Shown here piece after piece: positions 48,517 to 61,045 of a stretch of 64,000 nucleotides of DNA. The stretch lies in contig NZ_ML137713.1 of NCBI RefSeq assembly GCF_004023625.1, positions 124,001 to 188,000 of the forward strand. The letters are read 5' to 3'. This DNA comes from Streptomyces cavernae (GTDB lineage Bacteria; Actinomycetota; Actinomycetes; Streptomycetales; Streptomycetaceae). The notes under the pieces are model-generated. The model searched no databases, had not been told where the DNA came from, and was given only the letters and a program-made list of their open reading frames with translations. Position 1 is the stretch's first letter. Every line of letters begins with the position of its first letter. A program made the position numbers and the translations under genes.

Positions 48517-50379
48517 TCAGTGGTTCATGAACGACGTGATGGGCAGCGCCCGTTCGACGATCCGGACGTCGCCGAGCCGGCCGTGCAGGATCTGGTCGAT
48601 CTGCCCGCCGTACTCGTAGCCGCCGAGCAGCCACGGCAGCCCCAGCGAGGTGAGCCCGACCGCGCGGGCGGTGGGGTTGCGGGCGACCGGGCAGCCCTGG
48701 ACATACATCGTGGTGTGCGAGCCGTCGTTGACGACGGCGACGTGCCACCAGATCTCCGGTGCGGTCTCGTCGCCCCAGTTGGTCGCGATTCCCTGCTGGT
48801 TGAGCGGGCGCACCGCCCACTGCGGGCCGGGGCCGTCGGACAGCGACAGCGTGGCGAGGGGTTCGTCCGGGTCGCCCTCCGTCTTGCCCGCGGCGCCGCC
48901 CGTGCCGGTCCGGCTGACCAGACCCGACCAGGCGTTGCGGGACGGATTCCAGTCGGCCGGCAGCTGATAGAACGCCTCGATGGTGTAACCGGACCGGAAG
49001 GTCGCCGAGTTGAGCGGCGCGTTGTCCGCCGTCCGCAGATAGGCGCCCGTCAGCGGCGACTTGTCGCCGTGGAAGAACAGGCTGCCGTGGCCCGGCTGGT
49101 CGGGATGGTGCTCCGTCGACCAGGTGAGGGAGCCACCGCCGACCTTGACCACGGTGAGGTCGTTGCCCCGCCCCGACAGATCGCGGACGGTGCCCTCCAC
49201 CGGCGAGCCTTCCGTGTGCCCGTCGAAGCGCCAGTAGGCGACCGTCCCCGGCACCAGCACCTTCGAGGCGGGCCGCGCGGGCCGCTGCGGCACCGGCGCG
49301 AACCCGGCGAAGCGCTCGTCGAAGTCGATGTCCACCGAGAACCGGTCCGCCGCGCCGGACAGTTCCATCTCCTGCCGCTCCAGCTCGTTCAGCCCCTTGG
49401 CCGCGCGGCCAAGGATCCACGGCGACAGCGTCTCGACGTCGATGGTGTTCCGGTCGAGGTCGAAGCGGTAGAGACGGATCATCGCCGCACCGCCGTAGTA
49501 ACGATTCTGATAGTTCGTCAGATGAAGGTGGACGTCACGTCCCGCCGAGTTCTTGCGGGTTGCTCGGGCGGCGGGCCAGTAGTGGCCGTTGAGGGTGAGG
49601 AAGATCTGGTCGTGGTTCTTGACCAGCCGGTCCCAGAGCTGCTGCCCGTAGGGGGAGAGCGTGTCGTCCCCGACGACCAGTTCATGCGTGGTCAGGATGA
49701 CGGGTGTCTTCGGGTGCTCGGCGATGACCTTCTCGGCCCAGGCATAGCCCTTGTCCGACAGCCGCCAGTCCAGGGCGAGCACCAGCCACTCGCGCCCGGC
49801 CGCCCTGAAGACGTGGAAGGTGTTGTAGCCGTCGGGGGACGCGCCGCCGAAGGTGCGCGTGCCCCGGAACCGCTGCGGCCCGAAGACGTCCAGGTACGGC
49901 GTCGCACCGCGCTGGTCAGTGGTGGACGACCGGACGTCGTGGTTGCCCGCCAGCACGCTGTAGCCCACACCACGCCTGTCCAGCAGTTCGAACGCCTTGC
50001 CCGCGGCGGCGCATTCGATCGCAGTGCCGTTCTCCGTGAGGTCGCCCAGATGCGAGAGGAACACGATGTTCTCCTCGCGTCCGTGCTCCAGGATGTAGCG
50101 CAACGACGCCTCGATCGGGGCCGGGTTGATGCTAGGTCCGTCGAAGAGGTACTGGGTGTCCGGCATCACGACGAGCGTGAAGCGGCGGCTGTCGGGGTCG
50201 GGCCGCCACCGCTCGGCGGCTGCCGCGGCGGACCCGGTCGCCGCCTCCGCGGCCGTCGGAACGGTCACGGCCGCGGCGGCCCCGAGGAGGGCGGTCGCCC
50301 TCAGAAAGCTGCGTCTTCCGGCGCCCGCCTGCTCGGCCTCGGCCTGTGCGGCGGAGGCCTGGCCATGCGAAGTGCACAT
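48517..50379 (-). CDS. Tat-exported calcineurin-like phosphoesterase with LamG/concanavalin-like domain
   Basis: A 620-aa exported enzyme. Twin-arginine signal GRRSFLRATALLGAAAAVTV. The metallophosphoesterase motifs appear in order: MPDTQYL, LSHLGDLTENG, LAGNHDVRS, TTHELVVGD and LNGHYWPA. C-terminal about 220 residues form a LamG/laminin-type beta-sandwich (VAYWRFDGHTEGSPVEGTVR, GYTIEAFYQLPADWNP, WWHVAVVNDGSHTTMYVQG) likely to bind sugar. GGAG before the ATG; 82 bases after the beta-galactosidase gene in the same direction. It may dephosphorylate a polymer or glycoconjugate outside the cell. Confidence 0.92.
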   Translation of the reverse strand: MCTSHGQASAAQAEAEQAGAGRRSFLRATALLGAAAAVTVPTAAEAATGSAAAAAERWRPDPDSRRFTLVVMPDTQYLFDGPSINPAPIEASLRYILEHGREENIVFLSHLGDLTENGTAIECAAAGKAFELLDRRGVGYSVLAGNHDVRSSTTDQRGATPYLDVFGPQRFRGTRTFGGASPDGYNTFHVFRAAGREWLVLALDWRLSDKGYAWAEKVIAEHPKTPVILTTHELVVGDDTLSPYGQQLWDRLVKNHDQIFLTLNGHYWPAARATRKNSAGRDVHLHLTNYQNRYYGGAAMIRLYRFDLDRNTIDVETLSPWILGRAAKGLNELERQEMELSGAADRFSVDIDFDERFAGFAPVPQRPARPASKVLVPGTVAYWRFDGHTEGSPVEGTVRDLSGRGNDLTVVKVGGGSLTWSTEHHPDQPGHGSLFFHGDKSPLTGAYLRTADNAPLNSATFRSGYTIEAFYQLPADWNPSRNAWSGLVSRTGTGGAAGKTEGDPDEPLATLSLSDGPGPQWAVRPLNQQGIATNWGDETAPEIWWHVAVVNDGSHTTMYVQGCPVARNPTARAVGLTSLGLPWLLGGYEYGGQIDQILHGRLGDVRIVERALPITSFMNH

Positions 50380-50461
50380 GTCTGCTCCGTGGTTGGGAAG
50401 TCCGGGATGGTTATGGAGGACAAGGGGATCGTCGGTGGCGGGGGGTGGGGTTCGTGTGCCG

Positions 50462-53382
<2,921 letters not shown>

Positions 53383-53386
<4 letters not shown>

Positions 53387-54267
53387 CGGATGGCCCCCTT
53401 GCCGAGGTCGGCGATGATCTGCCGGGCACCGACCGCGAACACGATCAGCAGCGGGATCAGCGCCAGCAGCGCACCCGTCATCACCATCCCGTAGTCGGTG
53501 GTGCCGTGCACCCCGTTGAGCTGGGACAGCGCGACCTGCAGGGTCACGTTGTCGGGGTTGGTCAGGGCGATCAGCGGCCAGGCGTAGTCGTTCCACTGGC
53601 CCATGAAGGTGAAGATGCCGAGGAACGCCAGCCCCGGCCGCACCACGGGGAGCGCCACGTGCCAGTACTGGCGCAAAAAGCCCGCGCCGTCCAGCTTGGA
53701 GGCGTCGAGGAGTTCGTCGTGGATCGCGCCCTTCATGTACTGGCGCATCCAGAAGATGCCGAACGCGTTGGCGGCGGCCGGGACGACCAGCGCGGTCATC
53801 GTGCCGATCCAGCCGATCCGGGCCATGATCACGAACTGGGGGATGGCCGAGAGCTGGGCGGGCACCATGAAGATCGCCATCATCAGCGCGAACAGCGTCC
53901 GGCGGCCCGGGAACTCGAACTTGGCGAAGACGAACGCGGCGAGCGAGTCGAAGAACAGCACGAGCACCGTCACCGACACCGCCACGATCAGCGAGTTGAC
54001 CATCGACCCGAAGAAGTCGATGTTGTCGAAGAGGCTGCGGACGTTCTCGAGGAAGTGAGAGCCCGGCAGCAGCTTCGGCGGGTAGGAGAAGATCTCCGTC
54101 GACGAATGCGTCGACATCATCACGGCCCAGTAGAACGGGAACGTCGACAGCAGCAGTCCGATGACGAGCACCGCGTGCAGGGCGATGCCCCGGCCGCGGG
54201 TGCCCTTGATGGGTTTGGCCGGCTTGCCCGGCCGGCGGGAAGGCTTGACGCCTTGGATGGTTGCCAT
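53383..54267 (-). CDS. ABC sugar importer permease, MalG-type
   Basis: A 294-aa six-helix permease. EAA-loop region ELLDASKLDGAGFLRQYWHV near residue 200 and the following VRPGLAFLGIFTFMGQWNDY typical of MalG-like subunits. Starts 14 bases after the MalF-type partner and overlaps the GH2 start. Pairs with the binding protein and permease of the same operon; ATPase encoded elsewhere. Confidence 0.92.
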
Positions 54268-54281
54268 GCTCCGGTACCTCC

Positions 54282-55247
54282 CTACTGTTCCTCGTCCCGG
54301 CGCTGCACCAGGCGCCAGTTGATGATCGAGAAGAGAACGACGACGAGGAAGATGCCCCAGGCCACCGCGGCCCCGTAGCCGAAGTCGTTGTTGTCGAAGG
54401 TCTGCTGGAAGAAGTAGAGGACCATCGTGCGGCCGGCGTGGTCGGGGCCGCCCGAGAAAGTGGAGTCGTTCGCGGTGGTCTGCAGCAGCACCTGCGGCTC
54501 GGTGAAGCTCTGCAGACCGGTCACGGTGGAGATCACCATCACGAACAGCAGCACCGGACGCATCAGCGGCAGCGTGATCCGGAAGAACGTCTGCACGGGG
54601 CCCGCGCCGTCCATCCGGGCCGCCTCGTACAGCTCGCCCGGGATGGTCTGCAGACCCGCCAGGAAGATGATCGCGTTGTAGCCGGTCCACTGCCAGGTCA
54701 TCAGCGTGCCGATGGCGACCTTGATGCCCCAAGGGGTGTTCAGCCAGGCCACCTGGTCCAGCCCGATCGCCTGCAACAGGGCGTTCGCCAGGCCGAAATT
54801 GGTGGAGAAGACCGAGCCGAAGATGATGGCGACCGCCACCACCGAGGTGACGTTGGGCAGGAAGTAGGCGAACCGGTAGACGTTCTTGAAGCGGACCGCC
54901 GAGTTGAGCATCACGGCCGTCACCATCGCCAGGGCGATCATGGGGAAGGTGGCCAGCGCCCAGATGACGATGGTGTTGCCGATCGAGCCCCAGAACTCGG
55001 TGTCGCTCAGCAGGTACTGGTACTGCGACAGCCCCGCGAACTCCATCGAGCCGAGGCCGTCCCAGCGGTGGAAGGACAGGTACAGCGAGAAACCGACCGG
55101 TATCAGGCCGAAGCTGAGGAAGAGCAGATAGAAGGGGGAGATCGCGAGGTAAAGCCGCCAGTGGCTCAGGACGCCCTTCTTCGGGTGGACGGCGGGCGCC
55201 TCGGGCGCGACCGCGGGCGGCTTGTCGACCGTGGGTGCGGTGGCCAT
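54282..55247 (-). CDS. ABC sugar importer permease, MalF-type
   Basis: A 321-aa six-helix permease with a Pro/Ala-rich cytosolic N-terminus and EAA loop ELYEAARMDGAGPVQTFFRI. ATG 55247 overlaps the stop of the binding-protein gene (ATGA), so longer upstream starts are not used. Operon partner of the MalG-type permease. Confidence 0.92.
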   Translation of the reverse strand: MATAPTVDKPPAVAPEAPAVHPKKGVLSHWRLYLAISPFYLLFLSFGLIPVGFSLYLSFHRWDGLGSMEFAGLSQYQYLLSDTEFWGSIGNTIVIWALATFPMIALAMVTAVMLNSAVRFKNVYRFAYFLPNVTSVVAVAIIFGSVFSTNFGLANALLQAIGLDQVAWLNTPWGIKVAIGTLMTWQWTGYNAIIFLAGLQTIPGELYEAARMDGAGPVQTFFRITLPLMRPVLLFVMVISTVTGLQSFTEPQVLLQTTANDSTFSGGPDHAGRTMVLYFFQQTFDNNDFGYGAAVAWGIFLVVVLFSIINWRLVQRRDEEQ

Positions 55248-56539
55248 CAGAAGCTCACCCCCAGGTGATCGGCGATGCGCCGGCACTTGCTCATGGCGTC
55301 ACTCCAGGCCTTCTTCGGGTCCTTGCCGAGGGCGCCCACGTTCTTGATCTCGTCCACGATGGGCTGTCGGAGCGCCACGTCGTAGGGGCTGTTGTAGGCG
55401 ACCGGGATGTTCTCGGCGGCGGGCCCTAAGACGTCCATCGTGATCTGCCCGCCGAAGAACTCGTCGGGCGCCCGCAGTGCCTTCATCTCGTACGAGGCCG
55501 GGGTCGAGGGGAAGAGGCCCGCGTCGACGAACCCCTGTGCCTGGTTCGCGGAGTTGAGGACCCAGGTGATGATCTCGAAGGCACGCTCGGGCTCCCGGCA
55601 GGCCTTGGTGATCGCCAGGAACGACCCGCCGCTGTTGGCCGGACCGCCCGGACAGTTCGCGACCCGCCACTTGCCCTTGGTCTTCGGCACATTGAGCTTC
55701 AGGTCGCCCGCAGCCCAGGACGCCCCCAGCTGGCTCGGCAACTTTCCGTTCTCCGTAGCCGAGTTGGCGTCCGGAGTACCGCTGACGATGCTGGACAGCA
55801 GCCCGCGCCGCTTGGCCTCCACCGCCCGCTCCCACGCGGTGCGCACATGTTCCTGGTCGCCGATGAAGTTCTTGTCCTTGTCGACGTACCGCTTGGCGCC
55901 CTGGTTGACCGAATTGTCGTACACGGCCATGATGTCGATCAGCAGGGACGAGCCCTTGATCCGCTTCTGGAGCCGCTCACCGGCCGCGAAGTACTGCTCC
56001 CAGGTACCCATCTCCTTCGAGACGTCCTCGGGTTCGTAGGGCAGCCCTGCCTTCTCGAAGACATCGGACTGGTAGAAGTGCACGACCGGACCGACGTCGA
56101 TGGGGAAGCCGATGAGGGTGCCGTCGTCGGCCACGCCCTGCTGCCACTTCCAGTCCAGGTACTGGGACTTGAGCCGGTCGGCGCCGAGCGTGCGCAGATC
56201 CACGAACTGTGACGAGTTCGGCAGGTACGAGGCCATGTCCTCGCCCTTCAGTCCCGCGATGTCGGGGACATGGGCGCGGCCGGTCATGGTCGTGAGCAGC
56301 TTCGAGCGGTAGTAACCGCCGATCTGGACGGCCTGGAGGTTCACCGTGGAGTCGTAGCGGGCCTTGGCCTCGTCCACGACCTTCGGACTCAGGCCACCGC
56401 TCCAGTACCAAAGGACCATGTTCCGGCCGGTCGAACCGGTCGGCACGGCACAGCCGGATGCCAGGCCGCCGAGCGCCGTGGCGGCCGTACCGGCCAGGCC
56501 CGCGTGGAGCAGGCCTCGTCGTGAGAGCACAGCTCCCAC
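55247..56539 (-). CDS. ABC sugar importer, Tat-type substrate-binding lipoprotein
   Basis: A 430-aa solute-binding protein. The N-terminus SRRGLLHAGLAGTAATALGG runs into ASGCAVP, a twin-arginine signal with a lipobox Cys, so it is folded before export and then lipidated. The body shows family 1 solute-binding features (NMVLWYWSGGLSPKVVDEAK, YLPNSSQFVDL). First gene of the six-gene operon; GTG start after AAAGGCG. Binds the oligosaccharide taken up for the GH2 enzyme; identity of the sugar unknown. Confidence 0.9.
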   Translation of the reverse strand: MGAVLSRRGLLHAGLAGTAATALGGLASGCAVPTGSTGRNMVLWYWSGGLSPKVVDEAKARYDSTVNLQAVQIGGYYRSKLLTTMTGRAHVPDIAGLKGEDMASYLPNSSQFVDLRTLGADRLKSQYLDWKWQQGVADDGTLIGFPIDVGPVVHFYQSDVFEKAGLPYEPEDVSKEMGTWEQYFAAGERLQKRIKGSSLLIDIMAVYDNSVNQGAKRYVDKDKNFIGDQEHVRTAWERAVEAKRRGLLSSIVSGTPDANSATENGKLPSQLGASWAAGDLKLNVPKTKGKWRVANCPGGPANSGGSFLAITKACREPERAFEIITWVLNSANQAQGFVDAGLFPSTPASYEMKALRAPDEFFGGQITMDVLGPAAENIPVAYNSPYDVALRQPIVDEIKNVGALGKDPKKAWSDAMSKCRRIADHLGVSF

Positions 56540-56684
56540 CGCCTTTCGGGTGTTCTAGTGGGGGAAGGACGCGCGTCAGCCGGCGTGCACGGGTACGCGC
56601 GAGTCGGGGGAGGAACGAACGGAACGCGTCACCGGGGGAGTGAGCGGGTGCGCGTTCCAAGGGAGGCACCTGCGCGGGGTGACG

Positions 56685-57695
56685 TCAGGACGGGGTCACC
56701 GGGGCGTGGTGCACTGGCGGGCCCGGGTCCTCGGGGATGCGGTCCTCGAGGAAGCCGTACGCCTTCTTCAGCTCGGAGTCGTCGAGCGAACGCCACCAGC
56801 GGTCGATGCCGTACCAGCCGGGCGCGGCGAGCGCGCCGCCGTGGTGGCGCACGGAGAGGCCGGCCGCGAGCACCGCGAAACGCAGCCGCTCGGCCAGCGG
56901 CCAGCCGCCGAGCGAGGCCGCGACGAAACTCGCGCCGAAGACGTCACCGGCGCCCGTCGCGTCCACCACCCGCACGTCCAGCGCGGGCACCTCGGCGTAC
57001 TCGCCCGTCGTCTGGTCCACGGCCACCGCGCCCTCGCCACCGCGGGTGACCACGGCGACCGGGACCAGTTCGGTGAGCGTGCCGAGGGCGGCGACCGCGC
57101 TGTCGGTGCGGGTGTACGCCATCGCCTCCGTCTCGTTCGGAAGGAACGCGTGGCACAGGGAGAGCTGCTTCAGCAGGTCCTCCGACCAGCGCTGGGAGGG
57201 GTCCCAGCCCACGTCCGCGTAGATCTGCGTGCCGTTCGCCGCGGCCCGCGCCAGCCACTGCCGGGGCTCGGCCTCGATGTGCACCAGGGCGGTGCGCGCC
57301 TCGGGCGGCTCGCCCACCAGCTCGTCCTGCGAGAAGGGCGGCTCCTGGCCGTGGGTGACCAGGGCCCGGTCGTGGTCGTACGCCAGCGAGACGGTGACCG
57401 GGGTGGGCCAGCCGTCCGCGGTGCGGGACAGCGAGAGGTCGATGCCCTCCTGACGACCGAGCAGGTCACGGCAGTACGAGCCGTAGAAGTCATGGCCGAA
57501 GACGGTCGCCAGGGAGGTGTCCAGTCCGAAGCGGGCCGCGGCCACCGCGAGGTTGGCTATACCGCCCGGGCTCACTCCCATGCCCTCGGTCCAGATCTCT
57601 TCACCCGGCGTCGGGGGCTTGCCCAGCCCGGTGAGCACGAGGTCATAGAAGAGCAGCCCGGTGAGCAGTACGTCTGGTGGCCGTTCCTCACCCAC
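56685..57695 (-). CDS. PfkB-family carbohydrate kinase
   Basis: A 336-aa ribokinase-like kinase. The N-terminal GVSPGGIANLAVAAARFG matches the PfkB sugar-binding GGxxxN motif and the C-terminal VRVVDATGAGDVFGASFVAA is the PfkB signature 2 with the catalytic Asp in GAGD. GTG start after GAGAGGA. It is divergent from a DeoR regulator. Substrate may be a fructose-, tagatose- or other sugar phosphate from the galactoside/mannoside pathway next door. Confidence 0.9.
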   Translation of the reverse strand: MGEERPPDVLLTGLLFYDLVLTGLGKPPTPGEEIWTEGMGVSPGGIANLAVAAARFGLDTSLATVFGHDFYGSYCRDLLGRQEGIDLSLSRTADGWPTPVTVSLAYDHDRALVTHGQEPPFSQDELVGEPPEARTALVHIEAEPRQWLARAAANGTQIYADVGWDPSQRWSEDLLKQLSLCHAFLPNETEAMAYTRTDSAVAALGTLTELVPVAVVTRGGEGAVAVDQTTGEYAEVPALDVRVVDATGAGDVFGASFVAASLGGWPLAERLRFAVLAAGLSVRHHGGALAAPGWYGIDRWWRSLDDSELKKAYGFLEDRIPEDPGPPVHHAPVTPS

Positions 57696-57801
57696 GGACG
57701 CGTCCTCTCGTCAAAAACATGCATTGGTGTGCACAGGATCGTGCGCGCCATCCGGAAATTTGGCAATAGTCAATCAGATCTGCTCATGGAAATGATTGAA
57801 A

Positions 57802-58572
57802 ATGACGAGTAGTGTTCACGGCGTGCTGGCAGAGCGACGACACCAACTCATCCTCCGGGCCCTGCGGTCCGGCGGCCCGGCGGCCGTGACCGATCTCTCG
57901 GACCAGCTGGGTGTGAGCCCCGCCACAATTCGCCGAGACCTGGTGAGACTTGAGGAGGAGGGGCTGCTTACTCGTGTCCACGGAGGAGCGGTCGCGGAGG
58001 AGGGCGACCAGCCCTTCGCCGAGGTCGCCCAGGTGCGGGTCGCCGCGAAGGACGTCATAGCCGCGCGGGCCGCCTCGCTGGTCGAGGACGGTCAGTCCGT
58101 GCTGCTCGACATCGGAACGACCGCGTACCGGCTGGCCCGGCAACTGCGTGGACGGCGGCTCACCGTGATCACCAGCAATCTGGTGGTGTACGAGGAACTG
58201 GTGGACGACGAGGGCATCGAGCTGGTGCTGCTCGGCGGGATGGTCCGCCGCGAGTACCGCTCGCTGGTCGGGTTCCTCACCGAGGACAACCTGCGCCAGT
58301 TGCACGCCGACTGGGTCTTCCTCGGCACCAGCGGGGTGCGGCCGGGCGGCCAGGTCATGGACACCACGGTCGTCGAGGTCCCGGTGAAGCGGGCGATGAT
58401 CGCGGCGGGCGAGCGGGTCGCGTTGCTGGCGGACGCGGCGAAGTTTCCCGGGACGGGCATGGCGAAGGTGTGCGGGCCGGAGGATCTGGACGTCGTGGTG
58501 ACGGATGTGCCGCCTGCTGGGGGGATGCGGGCTGTCTGGGAGGACGCGGGGGTGCGGGTGATGGCGGGATGA
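57802..58572 (+). CDS. DeoR/GlpR-family transcriptional repressor
   Basis: A 256-aa regulator. N-terminal HTH AVTDLSDQLGVSPATIRRDL then VRLEEEGLLTRVHGGAV, the DeoR signature. The C-terminal DeoRC sensor domain (VEDGQSVLLDIGTTAYRLAR, LTVITSNLVVYEEL) binds a phosphorylated sugar. Start is taken as ATG 57802; TTG 57796 and GTG 57823 are alternatives. The divergent spacer contains AT-rich TCAATCAGA and ATGATTGAAA elements that could be its operator. It probably controls the adjacent kinase and the neighbouring glycan genes. Confidence 0.88.
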   Translation: MTSSVHGVLAERRHQLILRALRSGGPAAVTDLSDQLGVSPATIRRDLVRLEEEGLLTRVHGGAVAEEGDQPFAEVAQVRVAAKDVIAARAASLVEDGQSVLLDIGTTAYRLARQLRGRRLTVITSNLVVYEELVDDEGIELVLLGGMVRREYRSLVGFLTEDNLRQLHADWVFLGTSGVRPGGQVMDTTVVEVPVKRAMIAAGERVALLADAAKFPGTGMAKVCGPEDLDVVVTDVPPAGGMRAVWEDAGVRVMAG

Positions 58573-59660
58573 GGGTGCTTCCGCCTTGCCGGCGGCTGAC
58601 CGGGGGCCTTGGGGCCGGGGCCGGTGCCGCGGCCGGTGCCGGGGCCGGTGCCGGGGACGGGGTCGTTAGGGGTGTCGGGGTCGTCGGGGTGGTTGGGGTC
58701 GCATCGGCGCGGGTCGTTGGTGTGGGCTCGGGTTCGGAGGCGGGTGCTCGTCGTCCGTGGCTGGTGCGCCTGACGGCGGTGGGTGGGTCGGGGCCGCGCC
58801 GGATTCTCCGTCCTCGGTCTGGCGGGATTCGAGTCGGGCGTGGGGTCGGGCTTGTCCGACCGCCAGCCGCTGCGGGCGGAGAGACCGGCACGTCCCCTTC
58901 CGCGCGCGGGCGGCTGCCCGCCGGTGGGGGCTGGTGCTTGGCGCGGTGCGGCAGGTGTCTTGCCGTGCGGTGGCGGCTGCCGGGCCGTGGGGGCGGAGGA
59001 TCCGGCACGTCCCCTTTCGCGTGCGGGCGGCTGCGGGGCGGTGGGGGCGGGCGTTCGGCGAAGTGCGGCATGTCTTCCGGCGCGTTCCCTTCCGACCGCG
59101 AGCCGCTGCGGGCGGAGAAACCGGCACGTCCCCTTTCGCGTGCGGGCGGCTGCGGGGCGGTGGGGGCCGGCGTTCGGCGAAGTGCGGCATGTCTTCCGGC
59201 GCGTTCCCTTCCGTGTGCGGGCGGGTGCCCGCCGGTGAGGGCCGGCGCTTCGTCCAGCCCGGCAGGCCCCATACCGTGCGGTGGCCGCTGCCGGGCCGTG
59301 GGGGGAGAAACCGGCACGTCCCCTTCCCCGCGCGGGCGGCTGCCCGCCGGTGGGGGCTGGTGCTTGGCGCGGTGCGGCAGGGATCTTGCCGTGCGGTGGT
59401 GGCTGTCGGGGCGGTTTTTGGGGGTGCGGGGCTGCGTCGATGTGCGGCTCCGCCGCGTGGGCGCGACCAGTCGCACGTGGTCCGCACCCGGAAACAGGCC
59501 GGTGGGCGGCCCTCAGTCCGCTCGGGGGTTCCAGGGGGCGCAGCCCCCTTGGCGGGTCGAAGGGGCGCAGCCCCTGGGGGAGGGACGGGTAAGGGCGGCG
59601 GGGGCGAAAACCCGTCGGGGGGACACGTAGCGTGGGACTCGAAGTGAAGGTGGTAGTCGC
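58573..59660. repeat. Mosaic GC-rich repeat region without genes
   Basis: The core CCGGCACGTCCCCTT recurs at 58885, 59002, 59121 and 59311. Two subtypes exist: copies 1 and 4 continue with CTGGTGCTTGGCGCGGTGCG, copies 2 and 3 with GCGTTCGGCGAAGTGCGGCA. The two subtypes are near-identical within themselves, indicating recent duplications and conversion. GGTGCCGGGGCC simple repeats precede them (58612-58670), and GGGGCGCAGCCCC repeats follow (59535-59580). Open frames of several hundred codons on both strands are low-complexity Pro/Arg or Gly/Ala shadows of these repeats and not credible proteins. Confidence 0.8.
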
Positions 59661-61001
59661 GTGAAGCTGACGATTCTGGGTGGCGGCGGATTCCGGGTGC
59701 CGCTCGTTTACGGAGCGCTGCTCGGGGACCGCGGGGAAGGCCGCGTCACCCGGGTCGTGCTGCACGACCTGGACGCGGACCGGCTGTCCGCGGTCTCCCG
59801 AGTGCTGGCCGAGCAGGCGGACGGCGTCCCCGACGCCCCCGAGGTGAGTGTCACCACGGACCTCGACGAGGCACTGCGCGGCGCCGACTTCGTGTTCTCC
59901 GCGATCCGTGTCGGTGGGCTGGAGGGGCGGGCGGCCGACGAGCGCGTGGCGCTGGCGGAAGGTGTCCTCGGGCAGGAGACCGTGGGCGCGGGCGGTATCG
60001 CGTACGGGCTGCGCACCGTGCCGGTCGCCGTCGACATCGCTCGGCGCGTGGCCCGGCTCGCCCCCGACGCCTGGGTCATCAACTTCACCAACCCCGCCGG
60101 ACTGGTCACCGAGGCCATGTCACGCCACCTCGGGGACCGTGTCATCGGCATCTGCGACTCCCCGGTCGGCCTGGGGCGCCGTATCGCGCGCGTGCTCGGC
60201 GTGCACGACCCCAAGGATGCGTGGATCGACTACGTCGGTCTGAACCACCTGGGCTGGGTGCGCGGACTGCGCGTCGCCGGGCGGGACGAACTTCCCCGGC
60301 TGTTCGCCGACAACGATCTCCTGGGGTCGTTCGAGGAGGGCAAGCTCTTCGGGCCGGAGTGGCTGCAGTCCCTGGGCGCGGTCCCCAACGAATACCTGCA
60401 CTACTACTACTTCAACCGGGAAGCGGTCCGCGCCTACCGCGATGCGGAGAAGACCCGCGGCGCCTTCCTGCGCGACCAGCAGCAGCGGTTCTACGAGGAG
60501 ATGAAACGCCCCGACGCGGCGGCCCTGCACACCTGGAGCCGCACCCGCGCCGAGCGCGAGGCCACGTACATGGCCGAGAACCGCGACGCGGCCGGCGCCG
60601 GCGAACGTGAGGCCGACGACCTCTCCGGCGGCTACGAGAAGGTGGCGCTCGCCCTGATGCGGGCCATCGCCAGGGACGAGCGCACCACTCTGATCCTGAA
60701 CGTGCGCAACCGTGCCACCCTGTCCGTCCTGGACGCCGACGCCGTCATCGAGGTGCCCTGCCTGGTCGACGCCAACGGCGCGCACCCCGTCACCGTCGAT
60801 CCGCTGCCCGACCACGCCACCGGCTTGGTCTGCGCGGTCAAGGCGGTCGAGCGGGAGGTGCTCGCCACGGCCGAGTCCGGCTCCCGCACCACCGCGGTGA
60901 AGGCCTTCGCACTGCACCCGCTCGTCGACTCCGTGAACGTGGCCCGACGGCTCGTCGAGGGCTACACCGCCGTCCACCCCGGCCTCGCCTACCTGAAGTA
61001 A
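59661..61001 (+). CDS. Glycoside hydrolase family 4 (6-phospho-beta-glucosidase-type)
   Basis: A 446-aa NAD+- and divalent-metal-dependent glycosidase. N-terminal Rossmann segment KLTILGGGGFRVPLVYGALL. The GH4 landmarks are AGGIAYGLRTVPVAVDIARR, VINFTNPAGLVTEAMSRHLG, the metal-binding Cys in GICDSPVGLG and the His in VGLNHLGWVRGL. GTG start with AAGG upstream. It begins a block with the GH38 gene 44 bases later. GH4 enzymes cleave alpha- or beta-glycosides of phosphorylated or unphosphorylated sugars, so specificity is open. Confidence 0.9.
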   Translation: MKLTILGGGGFRVPLVYGALLGDRGEGRVTRVVLHDLDADRLSAVSRVLAEQADGVPDAPEVSVTTDLDEALRGADFVFSAIRVGGLEGRAADERVALAEGVLGQETVGAGGIAYGLRTVPVAVDIARRVARLAPDAWVINFTNPAGLVTEAMSRHLGDRVIGICDSPVGLGRRIARVLGVHDPKDAWIDYVGLNHLGWVRGLRVAGRDELPRLFADNDLLGSFEEGKLFGPEWLQSLGAVPNEYLHYYYFNREAVRAYRDAEKTRGAFLRDQQQRFYEEMKRPDAAALHTWSRTRAEREATYMAENRDAAGAGEREADDLSGGYEKVALALMRAIARDERTTLILNVRNRATLSVLDADAVIEVPCLVDANGAHPVTVDPLPDHATGLVCAVKAVEREVLATAESGSRTTAVKAFALHPLVDSVNVARRLVEGYTAVHPGLAYLK

Positions 61002-61045
61002 CCCCGCGTACTCGCCGCCCGCAGAGCCCCCGAGGAGAACCACTC

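Noticed and set aside
58092..59765. 557-codon reverse-strand open frame rich in Pro, Arg and Ala
   Set aside because: It overlaps the DeoR gene and the mosaic repeats, its sequence is repeat-generated low complexity, and it has no ribosome site or domain.
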